DNA of 64,000 nt from an uncultured delta proteobacterium (lineage in GTDB: Bacteria; Desulfobacterota; Desulfobulbia; Desulfobulbales; Desulfocapsaceae), in assembly GCA_903875445.1 (NCBI GenBank), contig CAIQWD010000018.1, positions 1-64,000 of the forward strand, given 5' to 3'. Position 1 is the first letter of the stretch. Each line of letters begins with the position of its first letter. The notes below the pieces were generated by a model. It was not told the DNA's origin and searched no databases. It saw only the letters and a list, made by a program, of their open reading frames with translations. The translations under genes were made by a program, and so were the position numbers. This document shows, piece after piece, positions 8,462 through 17,062 of this stretch.

Positions 8462-8510
8462 TGTGTGCAAATTTCTCAATAAAGAGACCTGAAAAGAAAG
8501 AAGGATAGCT

Positions 8511-9830
8511 ATGGCGGAAAGCAGCATTACTATCAAAGGGAAAAAGAAGAGTTCCTTCATGGAATCGGTCAAGGAGATTCTGCCCGAGGGGGGCAATCTC
8601 AATCTCTGTCTCACCTGCGGCGCCTGTGTCTCGGGTTGTCCGGCAACCGGGCTGGCAGACATGGACCCGCGGAAATTTCTCCGTATGTGTGCCCTTGGTC
8701 TGGACGAGGAGGTGACTACTACCCCCTGGGTCTGGATGTGCACCATGTGCCAGCGTTGCAGCTATGTTTGTCCGATGAAGATCGACATCCCGCAACTGGT
8801 ATTTAATGCCAGGGGAACCTGGCCGAGGGATAAACGACCGAGCGGTATCCGCAATTCCTGCGACATGGCCATGCGCAACGACTCGAACAGCGCCATGGGC
8901 ACCGCCCCCGATGATTTTGTCTTTGTCGTCCAGGACGTCCTCGCCGAGTACCAGGAATCCCAACCTGAATTTAAGGATATGCAGGCTCCGATCGATAAAG
9001 AGGGCGCCCATTTCTTCCTCAATCAAAATTCCCGTGAACCGGTAACCGAACCGGATGAACTGGTGCCGTTGTGGAAAATCCTGCACCTGGCCGGGGTCGA
9101 CTGGACTTACGGCAGCAAGGGTTGGGCGGCGGAGAACTACTGTTTGTTTCTTGCCGATACCGCCTGTTGGGAGCACGTCACCCGGGTGTCGGCCAACCAG
9201 GCCAACCAGCTGGGGAGCAAGGTCTTTCTCAACACGGAGTGAGGCCACATCACCTTCTCAGTCCGGGCCGGACTGAAGAAATTCAACATCGAACACAACT
9301 TTGAAGTAGCCTCTATTTATCAATACTATGCGAAATGGATCCGTGAAGGACGACTGAAAGTCAATGCCGACTGGAACAAGGATCTAAAGGTCAAATTCAC
9401 CATCCAGGACCCCTGCCAGATCGTGCGCAAGGGCTTTGGCGACCCGGTTGCCGATGATCTGCGGTTCGTTATCGAATCGGTGGTCGGCAAGGAAAACGTC
9501 ATCGAAATGACGCCGAATAAATCGAATAATTATTGCTGCGGCGGTGGCGGCGGATTCCTCCAGTCAGGGTATCCCGAGGAGCGTCGCGCCTACGGCAAGG
9601 TGAAATTTGATCAGATCATGACCACCGGGGCTGATTACTGTATCACCGGTTGCCATAACTGCCATGCCCAGGTCCACGATATCGGTCACTATTTCCATGG
9701 AACCTATAAGACGGTGCATATCTGGACGATGATCTGCCTGTCGCTCGGAATTCTCGGACCGAACGAGCGGGCCTATCTGGGCGATGATTTGAAAGAGGTT
9801 AACGTATTTCATCCTGAAACAGCCCTGTAA
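8511..9830 (+). CDS. HdrC-HdrB fusion, probable selenoprotein
   Basis: Two frames in the same register are separated only by the TGA at 9240-9242. Read through, they give one 439-residue protein. Residues 33-43 and 77-87 hold two CxxCxxCxxxC [4Fe-4S] motifs (HdrC-like). The C-terminal half is HdrB-like, with a complete CCG cysteine motif: Cys302, Cys342-Cys343-Gly344, Cys381 and Cys384, in canonical spacing. TGA falls at residue 244 in TE-TGA-GH, where I recall related Fe-S oxidoreductases having ECGH, so selenocysteine in place of cysteine is likely. A suitable hairpin follows the TGA. The alternative, a truncating nonsense mutation, is less likely because the downstream frame is fully conserved. 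In the operon this subunit should pass electrons between HdrA and a disulfide-like or other partner. Confidence 0.85.
9240..9276 (+). promoter_or_regulatory. Candidate bacterial SECIS element
   Basis: The TGA is followed by a hairpin with perfect 7-base arms TCAGTCC (9258-9264) and GGACTGA (9270-9276) around the loop GGGCC. The loop lies about 23-27 bases after the TGA, inside the window expected for SelB-dependent bacterial SECIS elements, and it contains the usual guanines. Confidence 0.6.
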
Positions 9831-9854
9831 ATATGCAGTAAAAAGCATACAGGG
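9823..9854 (+). other. Intercistronic hairpin over a stop codon
   Basis: CCCTGT and ACAGGG arms, extended by ATGC/GCAT with a bulge, fold across the stop codon of the HdrCB gene. This may set the relative expression of hdrCB and the following metF. Confidence 0.4.
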
Positions 9855-9900
9855 TTAACCCCGAATCTGAGATTCTGTTACCTGGAGAGAGATATAACAT

Positions 9901-10773
9901 ATGAGTTTTCAAAAGAGATTGCAGGCAAATGAATTTGTGGTCCTCGCCGAGATGCACACCCCGAAAGGTGTGAACATATCCCGGTTGGTTACCGATGCAC
10001 GGCGGATCAAAGGCAGGGTGGATGCCATCGTTGTCCCCGACATGGACAACGGCATCATGCGGATGAGTGCCCTGGCCGGAGGCGTCCTGATGCAACAGCA
10101 GGGAGTGGAGGCCATCATCCACCTCTACTGCCGCGACCGGAACCGCATGGCGCTGCAGGGCGATATCCTGGCTGCCCATGTCCTGGGTATCGAGAATCTT
10201 ATGGTGGTGCATAGCGAAGAGATGAGCCAAGGCGATCATAGTGATGCCAAAACGGTGGATGATCTTGATGAAATCGGCCTTCTCAAGGCTATAGAGACCC
10301 TGCAGAACGGTAAGGATATGGCAGGCTTTGATCTGGACGGCATCCCCAGTTTTTTCACAGGTTGCAGTATCGCACCCTACGCCGATGAGGCGGCTCTTGC
10401 AGAAGAACTGGCTGCGGCGCAGCAAAAGGTGGCGGTCGGTGCCCGCTATATCCTCACTCCCCCGGTTTTCGATGTCGGCCAATTCGCCTCGTTTTTCAGC
10501 CGCGTAAAGGAGTTGGGGGTACCAGTGATTCCTACCGTCTTTCTCCTCAAATCCCTGGCCATCGCCCAGTACATTGCCAACAGCGAGCCGGGCGCCCATA
10601 TCTCCGACGAACTTATTCGGCGGATCAGGAAATCCGGTGATCGTGAGCAAGAAGGCATCCAGATTGCCGGCGAAACCATCGCCGCCCTGAAGTCGATGAC
10701 GCAAGGGGTGCTGATCCAGACCCTCGGTTGGGAACATAAACTACCGGCGATCCTTGATGTAGCAGGACTCTAG
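9901..10773 (+). CDS. metF: Methylenetetrahydrofolate reductase (first copy)
   Basis: This 290-residue TIM-barrel protein belongs to the MetF family, which reduces methylene-tetrahydrofolate to methyl-tetrahydrofolate with FAD. Family features are visible: an early glutamate in FVVLAEMHTPKG, the CRDRNRMALQGD stretch, GIENLMVV for the FAD pocket, and the late PVIPTVFLLKS strand. In acetogens and sulfate reducers MetF works with MetV and gets electrons from Hdr/MvhD partners in the Wood-Ljungdahl methyl branch; the neighbours here are exactly those. A second, more canonical metF closes the operon at 15036. This copy diverges from it, so the two may form a heteromer or act on different substrates. 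The Shine-Dalgarno is GGAGAGAG before the ATG. Confidence 0.88.
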   Translation: MSFQKRLQANEFVVLAEMHTPKGVNISRLVTDARRIKGRVDAIVVPDMDNGIMRMSALAGGVLMQQQGVEAIIHLYCRDRNRMALQGDILAAHVLGIENLMVVHSEEMSQGDHSDAKTVDDLDEIGLLKAIETLQNGKDMAGFDLDGIPSFFTGCSIAPYADEAALAEELAAAQQKVAVGARYILTPPVFDVGQFASFFSRVKELGVPVIPTVFLLKSLAIAQYIANSEPGAHISDELIRRIRKSGDREQEGIQIAGETIAALKSMTQGVLIQTLGWEHKLPAILDVAGL

Positions 10774-10859
10774 CCAATAGAACCTGCGGTAAACTCGCAA
10801 AAAACCTCGACCGGGAAAGGTCGTACATCCCTGGCACCCGGTGCAAAGAAGAAAGAGCT

Positions 10860-13800
10860 ATGCAAAATAAACAACAGCAGCAAAGTGATAAGGTTCTGGT
10901 CATCGGCGGCGGCATGGGCGGCATACGCACCGCCCTTGATCTGGCGGAGGCGGAAAAGAAGGTCATCCTCGTTGACAAGGCCTATGCCATCGGCGGTCTG
11001 ATGACCCAACTGGACCGAACATTTCCGACCAATAACTGTGATTTGTGCACCCTTTCGCCGGGTCTCTCGGAGGGCAGTCGGCAGGAGTATATCGAACTTT
11101 TGACCATGACCTCGGTGAAAGATGTTAAGGGTAAAAAGGGCAACTTCACCGTGTCCCTTGAGACAGCGCCCCGCTATATCAATCTTGATAAATGTACCGC
11201 CTGCGGCGAGTGCCATAAAAAATTTCCCGAATGTGTCCGTTTCACTCCCGGTCTCGATCATCGGGCTCCTACCTGCATGCGCTATCCGCAGGCCACGCCC
11301 CAGGCCTTTTCCATCGACCTGGCAAAATGCACCGACGTCGAGGCCCTGATGAAGAGCTGTCCGGCCGGGGCAATCAATCCCGACGACATGGGCCGAAAGC
11401 GTGAGGTTACCTGCGGCTCGATCGTCTTTTCGCCAGGCGGCGCTCTTTTTGATCCCAGCTATCTCGATTATCTGGGCTATGCGGCTCAGGCCGATGTGGT
11501 CACCAGTCTCGAATACGAACGTATCCTTTCGGCTTCCGGTCCGACCATGGGCCAGCTGGTCCGTCCGTCGAACGGCAAAAAGCCGAAAAGAGTCGCCTGG
11601 ATCCAGTGCATCGGTTCGCGCGGCTTGCAGAAGGGTGCGGGAAAGCACTGTTCCAGCGCCTGCTGTATGTTTGCCCTGAAAGAGGCCATTGTCACCAAGG
11701 AGAGGTTTCAAGACGATATTGAAACGACCATCTTCTATATGGACATGCGGACCATGGGCAAGGATTACGAACTCTACTACCTCCGGGCAAAAAATGAGTT
11801 CGGGGTGCGCTTTGTCCGCAGTCGTCCGCATAGTATTTTGCGGGAAAACGGCGCCGAAAATCTGACCCTTACTTACAGCTCGGAAGAGAGCGGCGCCAAC
11901 CAGACCGAAGAATTTGATATGGTGGTACTCTCCACCGGCTTCCGGGTGGCGGATGATGTCAAGGAACTTGCGGGGAAACTCGGGCTTGAACTGAATGCCG
12001 GCAGTTTTCCGAAGACCGACGCCTTCAATCCGGTGGCCACCTCGGTGCCGGGCATCTATGTCGCCGGTGTCATTCAGGCGCCAAAAGATATCCCCGAGAC
12101 CATGGTCCAGGCGAGCGCCGCGGCGTGTATGGCCGGTAATGATCTCGGAGTGGTCGAGAAGGTTGAACACGAGAAGGAACTCCTGCCGCTTGAGACCGGG
12201 GTTGTGGGTGAAGAACCGAGAGTCGGGGTCTTTATCTGCGACTGCGGTGAAAATATCGGCGCGGTGGTCGATGCCGCTGCCTTGGCAGAGTTTGCCAAGA
12301 CCCTTCCCCATGTAGCCCTTGCCGAGTTGAAAGGACATGGCTGCAGTCGGGAATCGATGCAGCAGATTCAGCAGGCTATCAAGGATGAAAAACTCAATCG
12401 GGTGGTCATCGGCGGCTGTTCGCCTCGGACCCATGAGGTAAAATTTCAGGAGGTCATCCGCAAGGCTGGGCTGAACAAGTATCTGGTCGAGATTGCCAAT
12501 ATCCGTGACCAGGCCACCTGGGTGCATGCCAACAATCCGGCAAAGGCGACTGAGAAGGCCAAGGACCTGGTTCGCATGGCGGTCGGCAGCGTCGTTCGTT
12601 CGCAACCGCTGGCTGATCATAGCCTGCCGATGAACAAGAACGTTCTGGTTGTCGGCGGCGGTGTTACCGGCATGACCACCGCCTTGCAGCTCGCAGACCA
12701 GGGCCTGAAGGTATATCTTGCGGAAAAATCCGCGCAACTTGGTGGGGTTGCGGTAAAAATTAGGAAAACCCTTGAGAAAGGCGATGTTCAGGCCTTTGTT
12801 AAAGATCTGGTCGCTCGCACCGAAGCGCATGCGAATATCCAGGTCATCCCCCGGGCTCTTATCGTCGATCACAGCGGCATGCCCGGAATGTTTAAAACCG
12901 GCATGCAGACCGGCAAACAGATGTTCTACCGGCAGATCGAACACGGCGTCACCATCCTGGCAACCGGTGCCAAGCCGAATCGGCCGGCCCAGTATCTGCT
13001 CGGGGAAAGTGCCGCGGTGTCAACCCAACTGGACTTACAGAATTTTCTCGAGGAACAGCCCGAGGCCGTCAAATCCTGGGATAATGTGGTGATGATCCAG
13101 TGCGTCGGTTCGCGAACCGCCGATAATCCCAACTGTTCGCGCATTTGCTGTCAGACAGCGGTGAAAAACGCCCTGCGGATACGCGAACTGAACCCGGATG
13201 CCCGCATCTTTGTCCTCTATCGGGATATGCGGACCTATGGATTCCAAGAAGAATATTACCAAAAGGCCCGTGAACTTGGGGTTATCTTCACCCGCTACAG
13301 CCTGGACAACCCTCCCCGAGTCGAGGCGACCGGAGATATGGTCGATGTCACCTTCACCGATCTGATCCTCGGTCGAACCCTAACCGTCAGCGCCGATCAT
13401 CTCTGTCTCAGCACTGGAATGGTCGCCGATGAGGATTCCAATAACGAATTGGCAATGATCTTTAAGCTGCCGCGCACGGCGGACGGCTATTTCCTCGAAG
13501 ATCATGTCAAACTGCGCCCTGTCGATCTGCAGGTTCCGGGATTTTTCGTGGCCGGCACGGCACATGCGCCGAAACTCATCAGTGAAAGTGTGGCCCAGGC
13601 CCTGGCCGTCGCTTCCCGCGCCCGGACAATGCTTGCCAAGGATTCCATCAACCTCGGCGCAAGAGCAGCCAGAGTTGACAAAAACAGCTGCGCTGCGTGT
13701 CTCATTTGCGTCCGTTCCTGCCCCTTCGCCATCCCCTTTATCAACGCCGATGGCTATTCGGAGATCGATCCGGCCAAGTGCCACGGTTGCGGCATGTGTG

Positions 13801-13898
13801 CCTCAGCCTGTCCGGCTAAGGCTATTCAACTCATGCAATTTGAAGACGACAGGATACTTGCCAAGTTGGAAGAACTTTTTGAAAGGAATTTTGCATAA
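10860..13898 (+). CDS. hdrA: HdrA-like flavoprotein, double length
   Basis: This 1012-residue protein is about one and a half times a standard HdrA. The first unit has a Rossmann FAD motif (VIGGGMGG, residues 14-21), the HdrA signature TNNCDLC with Cys60 and Cys63, and a ferredoxin-like CTACGEC at 112-118. The middle carries an FICDCGENIG segment typical of HdrA. A second FAD motif (VVGGGVTG) lies near 596, and two [4Fe-4S] motifs close the protein (CAACLICVRSC near 943 and CHGCGMCASAC near 973). HdrA proteins bifurcate electrons through FAD, so this is the likely core of a complex with HdrCB, MvhD and MetFV. The duplicated FAD unit resembles HdrA2 or fused HdrA types. The cofactors are inferred from motifs. 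Confidence 0.93.
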   Translation: MQNKQQQQSDKVLVIGGGMGGIRTALDLAEAEKKVILVDKAYAIGGLMTQLDRTFPTNNCDLCTLSPGLSEGSRQEYIELLTMTSVKDVKGKKGNFTVSLETAPRYINLDKCTACGECHKKFPECVRFTPGLDHRAPTCMRYPQATPQAFSIDLAKCTDVEALMKSCPAGAINPDDMGRKREVTCGSIVFSPGGALFDPSYLDYLGYAAQADVVTSLEYERILSASGPTMGQLVRPSNGKKPKRVAWIQCIGSRGLQKGAGKHCSSACCMFALKEAIVTKERFQDDIETTIFYMDMRTMGKDYELYYLRAKNEFGVRFVRSRPHSILRENGAENLTLTYSSEESGANQTEEFDMVVLSTGFRVADDVKELAGKLGLELNAGSFPKTDAFNPVATSVPGIYVAGVIQAPKDIPETMVQASAAACMAGNDLGVVEKVEHEKELLPLETGVVGEEPRVGVFICDCGENIGAVVDAAALAEFAKTLPHVALAELKGHGCSRESMQQIQQAIKDEKLNRVVIGGCSPRTHEVKFQEVIRKAGLNKYLVEIANIRDQATWVHANNPAKATEKAKDLVRMAVGSVVRSQPLADHSLPMNKNVLVVGGGVTGMTTALQLADQGLKVYLAEKSAQLGGVAVKIRKTLEKGDVQAFVKDLVARTEAHANIQVIPRALIVDHSGMPGMFKTGMQTGKQMFYRQIEHGVTILATGAKPNRPAQYLLGESAAVSTQLDLQNFLEEQPEAVKSWDNVVMIQCVGSRTADNPNCSRICCQTAVKNALRIRELNPDARIFVLYRDMRTYGFQEEYYQKARELGVIFTRYSLDNPPRVEATGDMVDVTFTDLILGRTLTVSADHLCLSTGMVADEDSNNELAMIFKLPRTADGYFLEDHVKLRPVDLQVPGFFVAGTAHAPKLISESVAQALAVASRARTMLAKDSINLGARAARVDKNSCAACLICVRSCPFAIPFINADGYSEIDPAKCHGCGMCASACPAKAIQLMQFEDDRILAKLEELFERNFA

Positions 13899-14353
13899 TG
13901 GAAAACTTTGAACCGGTAATAGTGGCCTTCTGTTGTCATTACTGTGCTTATACGGCTGCCGATATGGCGGGCAGTCAGAGACTTGCCTATCCCGCCAACG
14001 TTAAGATTATTCGCGTCCCCTGTTCAAGTAAGGTCGATGCCCTGCATCTTGTCAAGGCCTTTGAAAAGGGTGCCGACGGGGTCTATGTGGCGGGTTGTCT
14101 TGAAGGAGATTGCCATTTCAAGAACGGCAATATGCGGGCTGCCCGTTTGGTGGAAAGTGTGCAAAAATATTTGGAGGAGATCGGCATAGAACGAGAACGA
14201 CTCGAAATGGTCATGATGTCCGCCGGAATGGGCTATCGTTTTGCCCAGGTTGCTACGGAAATGACCGAGAAAATTCGGAAGCTGGGCCCCAGTTCGATTC
14301 ATGTTGCCCTAGTCGGCAGGGAAAGCACTTTGCAGCCTGCCGGTATAATTTGA
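13898..14353 (+). CDS. mvhD: MvhD/FlpD-like Fe-S electron-transfer subunit
   Basis: This 151-residue protein matches the MvhD (hydrogenase iron-sulfur subunit) family. The [2Fe-2S] cysteines are visible as FCCHYCAY near the N-terminus, VPCSSKVD near residue 48 and GCLEGDCH near 67. MvhD carries electrons between a hydrogenase or dehydrogenase and HdrA. The ATG shares one base with the HdrA stop codon, so the two are translationally coupled. No hydrogenase gene is present in the operon, which suggests the electron source is an NAD(P)H- or ferredoxin-linked enzyme encoded elsewhere, or MetF itself. Confidence 0.92.
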   Translation: MENFEPVIVAFCCHYCAYTAADMAGSQRLAYPANVKIIRVPCSSKVDALHLVKAFEKGADGVYVAGCLEGDCHFKNGNMRAARLVESVQKYLEEIGIERERLEMVMMSAGMGYRFAQVATEMTEKIRKLGPSSIHVALVGRESTLQPAGII

Positions 14354-14370
14354 GAGGAGAGTGAAAGATA

Positions 14371-15039
14371 ATGATCACTGCAGAACGAAAACCTTTAGAA
14401 GAACTCATTGAGTATATCAAACCCTTCAAACGTTTGCTCCTGGTCGGTTGCAACGAATGTGTGACGGTTTGCGCGGCCGGCGGCCGGAAAGAGGTCGGTC
14501 TTCTCGCCTCCGGTTTGCATATGGCCATGCTGAAGAGCGGCACAAACATCGAGATCCATGAACATACCCTGGAGCGTCAGTGTGATCCCGAATACATTGA
14601 TGAACTGGTACCGATGATCGACAGTGTCGATGCGGTTATGTCCATGGCCTGCGGTTGCGGCGTCCAGGAAATTGCCAGACGTTTCAAAGGCAAACCGGTC
14701 TTTCCGGCGGTTAACACCAAATTCATGGGCGCCTCGGAACGACAGGGGGTCTGGAGTGAGCGGTGTCAGGGCTGCGGCGACTGTCTTCTCGGTAAGACCG
14801 GGGGCGTTTGTCCCATTGCCAGATGCGCAAAACAGCTGATGAACGGTCCCTGCGGCGGTTCGACAGGCGGACATTGTGAGATCGGTGAGGATGTTGACTG
14901 TGCCTGGGCACTGATCTGGGAAAGATTGAAAGAGCTTGGCCAGGAGGACCGGTTTGTGGAAATCACCCCGGCAAAAGACTGGAGACCGGGCGGAGGCGCT
15001 GGCCCAAGAAAGATCATCAGAGAGGATTTGGCAGAATGA
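14371..15039 (+). CDS. metV: MetV, zinc/Fe-S subunit of MetFV
   Basis: This 222-residue protein belongs to the methylenetetrahydrofolate reductase C-terminal (MetV) family. It is rich in cysteines: GCNECVTVC near residue 26, ACGCGVQ near 93, RCQGCGDC near 130, then CPIARCAK and NGPCGG. These bind metal and/or Fe-S clusters and link MetF to the Hdr/MvhD module. The LMNGPCGG motif is diagnostic of the family. Its end overlaps the second metF by ATGA, so the two are translationally coupled and probably form a tight MetFV pair. Confidence 0.92.
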   Translation: MITAERKPLEELIEYIKPFKRLLLVGCNECVTVCAAGGRKEVGLLASGLHMAMLKSGTNIEIHEHTLERQCDPEYIDELVPMIDSVDAVMSMACGCGVQEIARRFKGKPVFPAVNTKFMGASERQGVWSERCQGCGDCLLGKTGGVCPIARCAKQLMNGPCGGSTGGHCEIGEDVDCAWALIWERLKELGQEDRFVEITPAKDWRPGGGAGPRKIIREDLAE

Positions 15040-15959
15040 GAACTGAAAGCAGATTAGAAAAGGTGTTGGCGGCAGGTCACTTGGCGGTCACCTCGGAATG
15101 TGGTCCGCCGCGTGGAGCCCTGCCTGATAAAGTACGGGAGAAGGGTAAATATCTTGAAGGGATCGTCGATGCCATCAATGTTACCGACAACCAGACGGCG
15201 ATGGTGCGCATGTCGAGTCTCGCTGCTTCGGTCATTTTAAAACAGGAAGGATTGAATCCGCTTTTCCAGATGGTCACCCGTGACCGAAACCGCCTGGCCA
15301 TGCAGGCCGATATCATCGGTGCCTATTCGCTGGGCATCGACACGATGCTCTGTCTCTCGGGCGATCATACCAAGTTCGGCGATCATCCGATGGCGATGAA
15401 TGTCCATGACATCGATTCCATCCAGCTCATCCAGATGGTCAAGGGGATGCGCGACGAGGGTAAATTCCAGGGTGGGGCCGAGATCAAGAATCCGCCGCGG
15501 ATGTTTATTGGTGCTGCCGCCAATCCTTTCGCCGACCCTTTTGAACTGAGGGTTTTGCGCTTGGCCAAAAAAATTGCCGCCGGTGCCGATTTTATCCAGA
15601 CCCAGTGTATCTTTAATGTCGATAAGTTCGAAAAGTGGATGGAGCAGGTCTGTGCCCGTGGTTTGCATAAGAAGTGTTACATCCTGGCCGGCGTCACCCC
15701 GATCAAATCGCTGGGGGCGGCCCGCTACATGAAGACCAAGGTGCCGGGCATGGATGTGCCGCAGGAGATTGTCGACAGGATGGCCTCGGTTCCCAAGGAA
15801 AAACAGGCGGAAGAGGGAGTTACCATCTGTGTCGAGACCATTGAACGTTTGAAAAAGGTCGAGGGTGTTGCCGGTTTCCATATCATGGCTATCGACTGGG
15901 AAGAAAAGGTCAAGGAAATCGTTGAGAGGGCGGGGCTGCTCCCTCGACCGCAGATATAA
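15036..15959 (+). CDS. metF: Methylenetetrahydrofolate reductase (second copy)
   Basis: This 307-residue MetF-family TIM barrel shows the family hallmarks: TSECGPPRGALPDKV, a NVTDN motif, TRDRNRLAMQADIIGA, LCLSGDH for flavin binding, and ILAGVTPIKS near the end. It starts inside metV (ATGA overlap) and is the last gene of the hdr/met operon. It is the better match to the MetF partner of MetV. Having two metF genes in one operon is uncommon. A 52-base gap follows before a CheY-like gene, so read-through into the signalling genes is possible. Confidence 0.92.
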   Translation: MRTESRLEKVLAAGHLAVTSECGPPRGALPDKVREKGKYLEGIVDAINVTDNQTAMVRMSSLAASVILKQEGLNPLFQMVTRDRNRLAMQADIIGAYSLGIDTMLCLSGDHTKFGDHPMAMNVHDIDSIQLIQMVKGMRDEGKFQGGAEIKNPPRMFIGAAANPFADPFELRVLRLAKKIAAGADFIQTQCIFNVDKFEKWMEQVCARGLHKKCYILAGVTPIKSLGAARYMKTKVPGMDVPQEIVDRMASVPKEKQAEEGVTICVETIERLKKVEGVAGFHIMAIDWEEKVKEIVERAGLLPRPQI

Positions 15960-16011
15960 ACAACGCAAACAGCGCAAGAACGAAATAATAATATCCGAGG
16001 AGGATTACGAC

Positions 16012-16392
16012 ATGAGTAAGAAACTCATCTTGGTAGTGGATGACGATACGGATCTGGTGGAGATGGTCGCCATGAAACTGGAAAGCAAAAATTTCCGGGT
16101 AGCCAAGGCCTACGACGGTGTTGAGGCAATGGCAAAAATTCAGGAAGAGCGGCCGGCTCTGATGATTCTCGATGTGATGATGCCGAGAAAAGACGGTTAC
16201 ACTTTGTGCGACGAACTGAAAAAATCCGAGGCATACAAAGGTATCGTCATCATCCTGTTGACCGCCGTCACCGAGGCTATTTCCTCGACCAACTATACCC
16301 ATATCGGCGGCAAAACTACCCTGGCCGATGATTTTATCCCGAAACCCATCGATATGGACAAATTGATGGAAATAGTTGAGGATAGTCTTTAG
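16012..16392 (+). CDS. Single-domain CheY-like response regulator
   Basis: This 126-residue protein is a lone receiver domain with the acidic pair DDD near residues 10-12, the phospho-acceptor in LILDVMMP near residue 55, and the conserved lysine in IPKPID near residue 109. A 15-residue insertion (SSTNYTHIGGKTTLAD) lies between the T motif and the lysine. I chose the ATG at 16012 because GAGGAGGA ends 7 bases before it; longer frames lack a signal. It has no output domain and may act in a phosphorelay with the kinases at 17696 and 19232 or signal on the metabolic operon upstream. Confidence 0.92.
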   Translation: MSKKLILVVDDDTDLVEMVAMKLESKNFRVAKAYDGVEAMAKIQEERPALMILDVMMPRKDGYTLCDELKKSEAYKGIVIILLTAVTEAISSTNYTHIGGKTTLADDFIPKPIDMDKLMEIVEDSL

Positions 16393-16404
16393 CCTATAAG
16401 AAAC

Positions 16405-16430
16405 GCTCCTGCGGATTGATCCGGAGGAGC
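16405..16430 (+). terminator. Hairpin after the CheY-like gene
   Basis: GCTCCTGCGGA and TCCGGAGGAGC form an 11-base stem with one mismatch and a TTGA-type loop. A weak T stretch (CCTTTTC) follows, consistent with a partial terminator. Confidence 0.5.
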
Positions 16431-16452
16431 ACCTTTTCAGGGTCTGCCACAC

Positions 16453-17031
16453 ATGAACGAGTGCTATAGAGAGATCGGGGCAATGAAGATCGGCATTGGG
16501 GGAATAAAGTTCAGTGAGGAACTGGTCCATATCTCGCACCGGACGGTTGTGCCTGCCGACAGCTCCTTTGCCGACCTCATTCGGCGTCTTGCCGAAAAGC
16601 GCATCAATGTACCCTTCGTCTGTTCCAGCGTTTATGATGATGCGGCCCTCTGCACCTTTTGCATTGCTACCACCGATTTCCCTTCGCTTGAAAGGCTTCT
16701 TGCCGCTCCGTCGACACTCGGCGAACCGGCAGATGCGTTGTCTTCCGCCCTTTTGTCGAACCCTGAGCATCTGAAGATCACGCAGCGGGTTGGTACCCTC
16801 ACGCTTTTTCCGCATCGGCGAAGCCTTGCCTTGTTCGGTCGGATTGTCGAATTATTTGGCCAATCGGGGATCATCATCCATAGCCTCTGCACCTCTATTT
16901 CCGCCCTGGCCATCAATGTCGATTACCATGCTCTTGATCTGGTCGCCGAAGTCCTTGGAAAAATAGTCGAACTTCCGGAAAACCATGCTCCTTTTCGTCC
17001 GGAATTTTGTGTCAGGCAGATCTCCACCTGA
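16453..17031 (+). CDS. ACT-domain-like protein 1
   Basis: This 192-residue protein looks like two small alpha/beta ACT-like units similar to the regulatory tail of aspartokinase (hydrophobic strands around residues 27-32 and 132-155; LAINVDYHALDLVAEVLGK near 157). ACT domains usually bind amino acids or other small metabolites, but no catalytic domain is attached. A second such protein follows at 17063. An ATG at 16483 (MKIGIGG) is an alternative start with a purine-rich GAGAG upstream. The gene lies between a receiver and two kinases, so a sensory or regulatory role is plausible. The family is not firmly identified. Confidence 0.65.
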   Translation: MNECYREIGAMKIGIGGIKFSEELVHISHRTVVPADSSFADLIRRLAEKRINVPFVCSSVYDDAALCTFCIATTDFPSLERLLAAPSTLGEPADALSSALLSNPEHLKITQRVGTLTLFPHRRSLALFGRIVELFGQSGIIIHSLCTSISALAINVDYHALDLVAEVLGKIVELPENHAPFRPEFCVRQIST

Positions 17032-17062
17032 TTCGCGGAGACTCTCGAAGGATAGATAATCA

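Noticed and set aside
10836-10850. TGGCACCCGGTGCA as a sigma-54 promoter
   Set aside because: The GG-to-GC spacing is two bases too short and it lies within a tight operon; it is better seen as a small palindrome.
10770-12944. 724-residue antisense frame opposite HdrA
   Set aside because: It is a typical shadow in GC-rich coding DNA with no recognisable domain; the sense strand encodes the clear HdrA.
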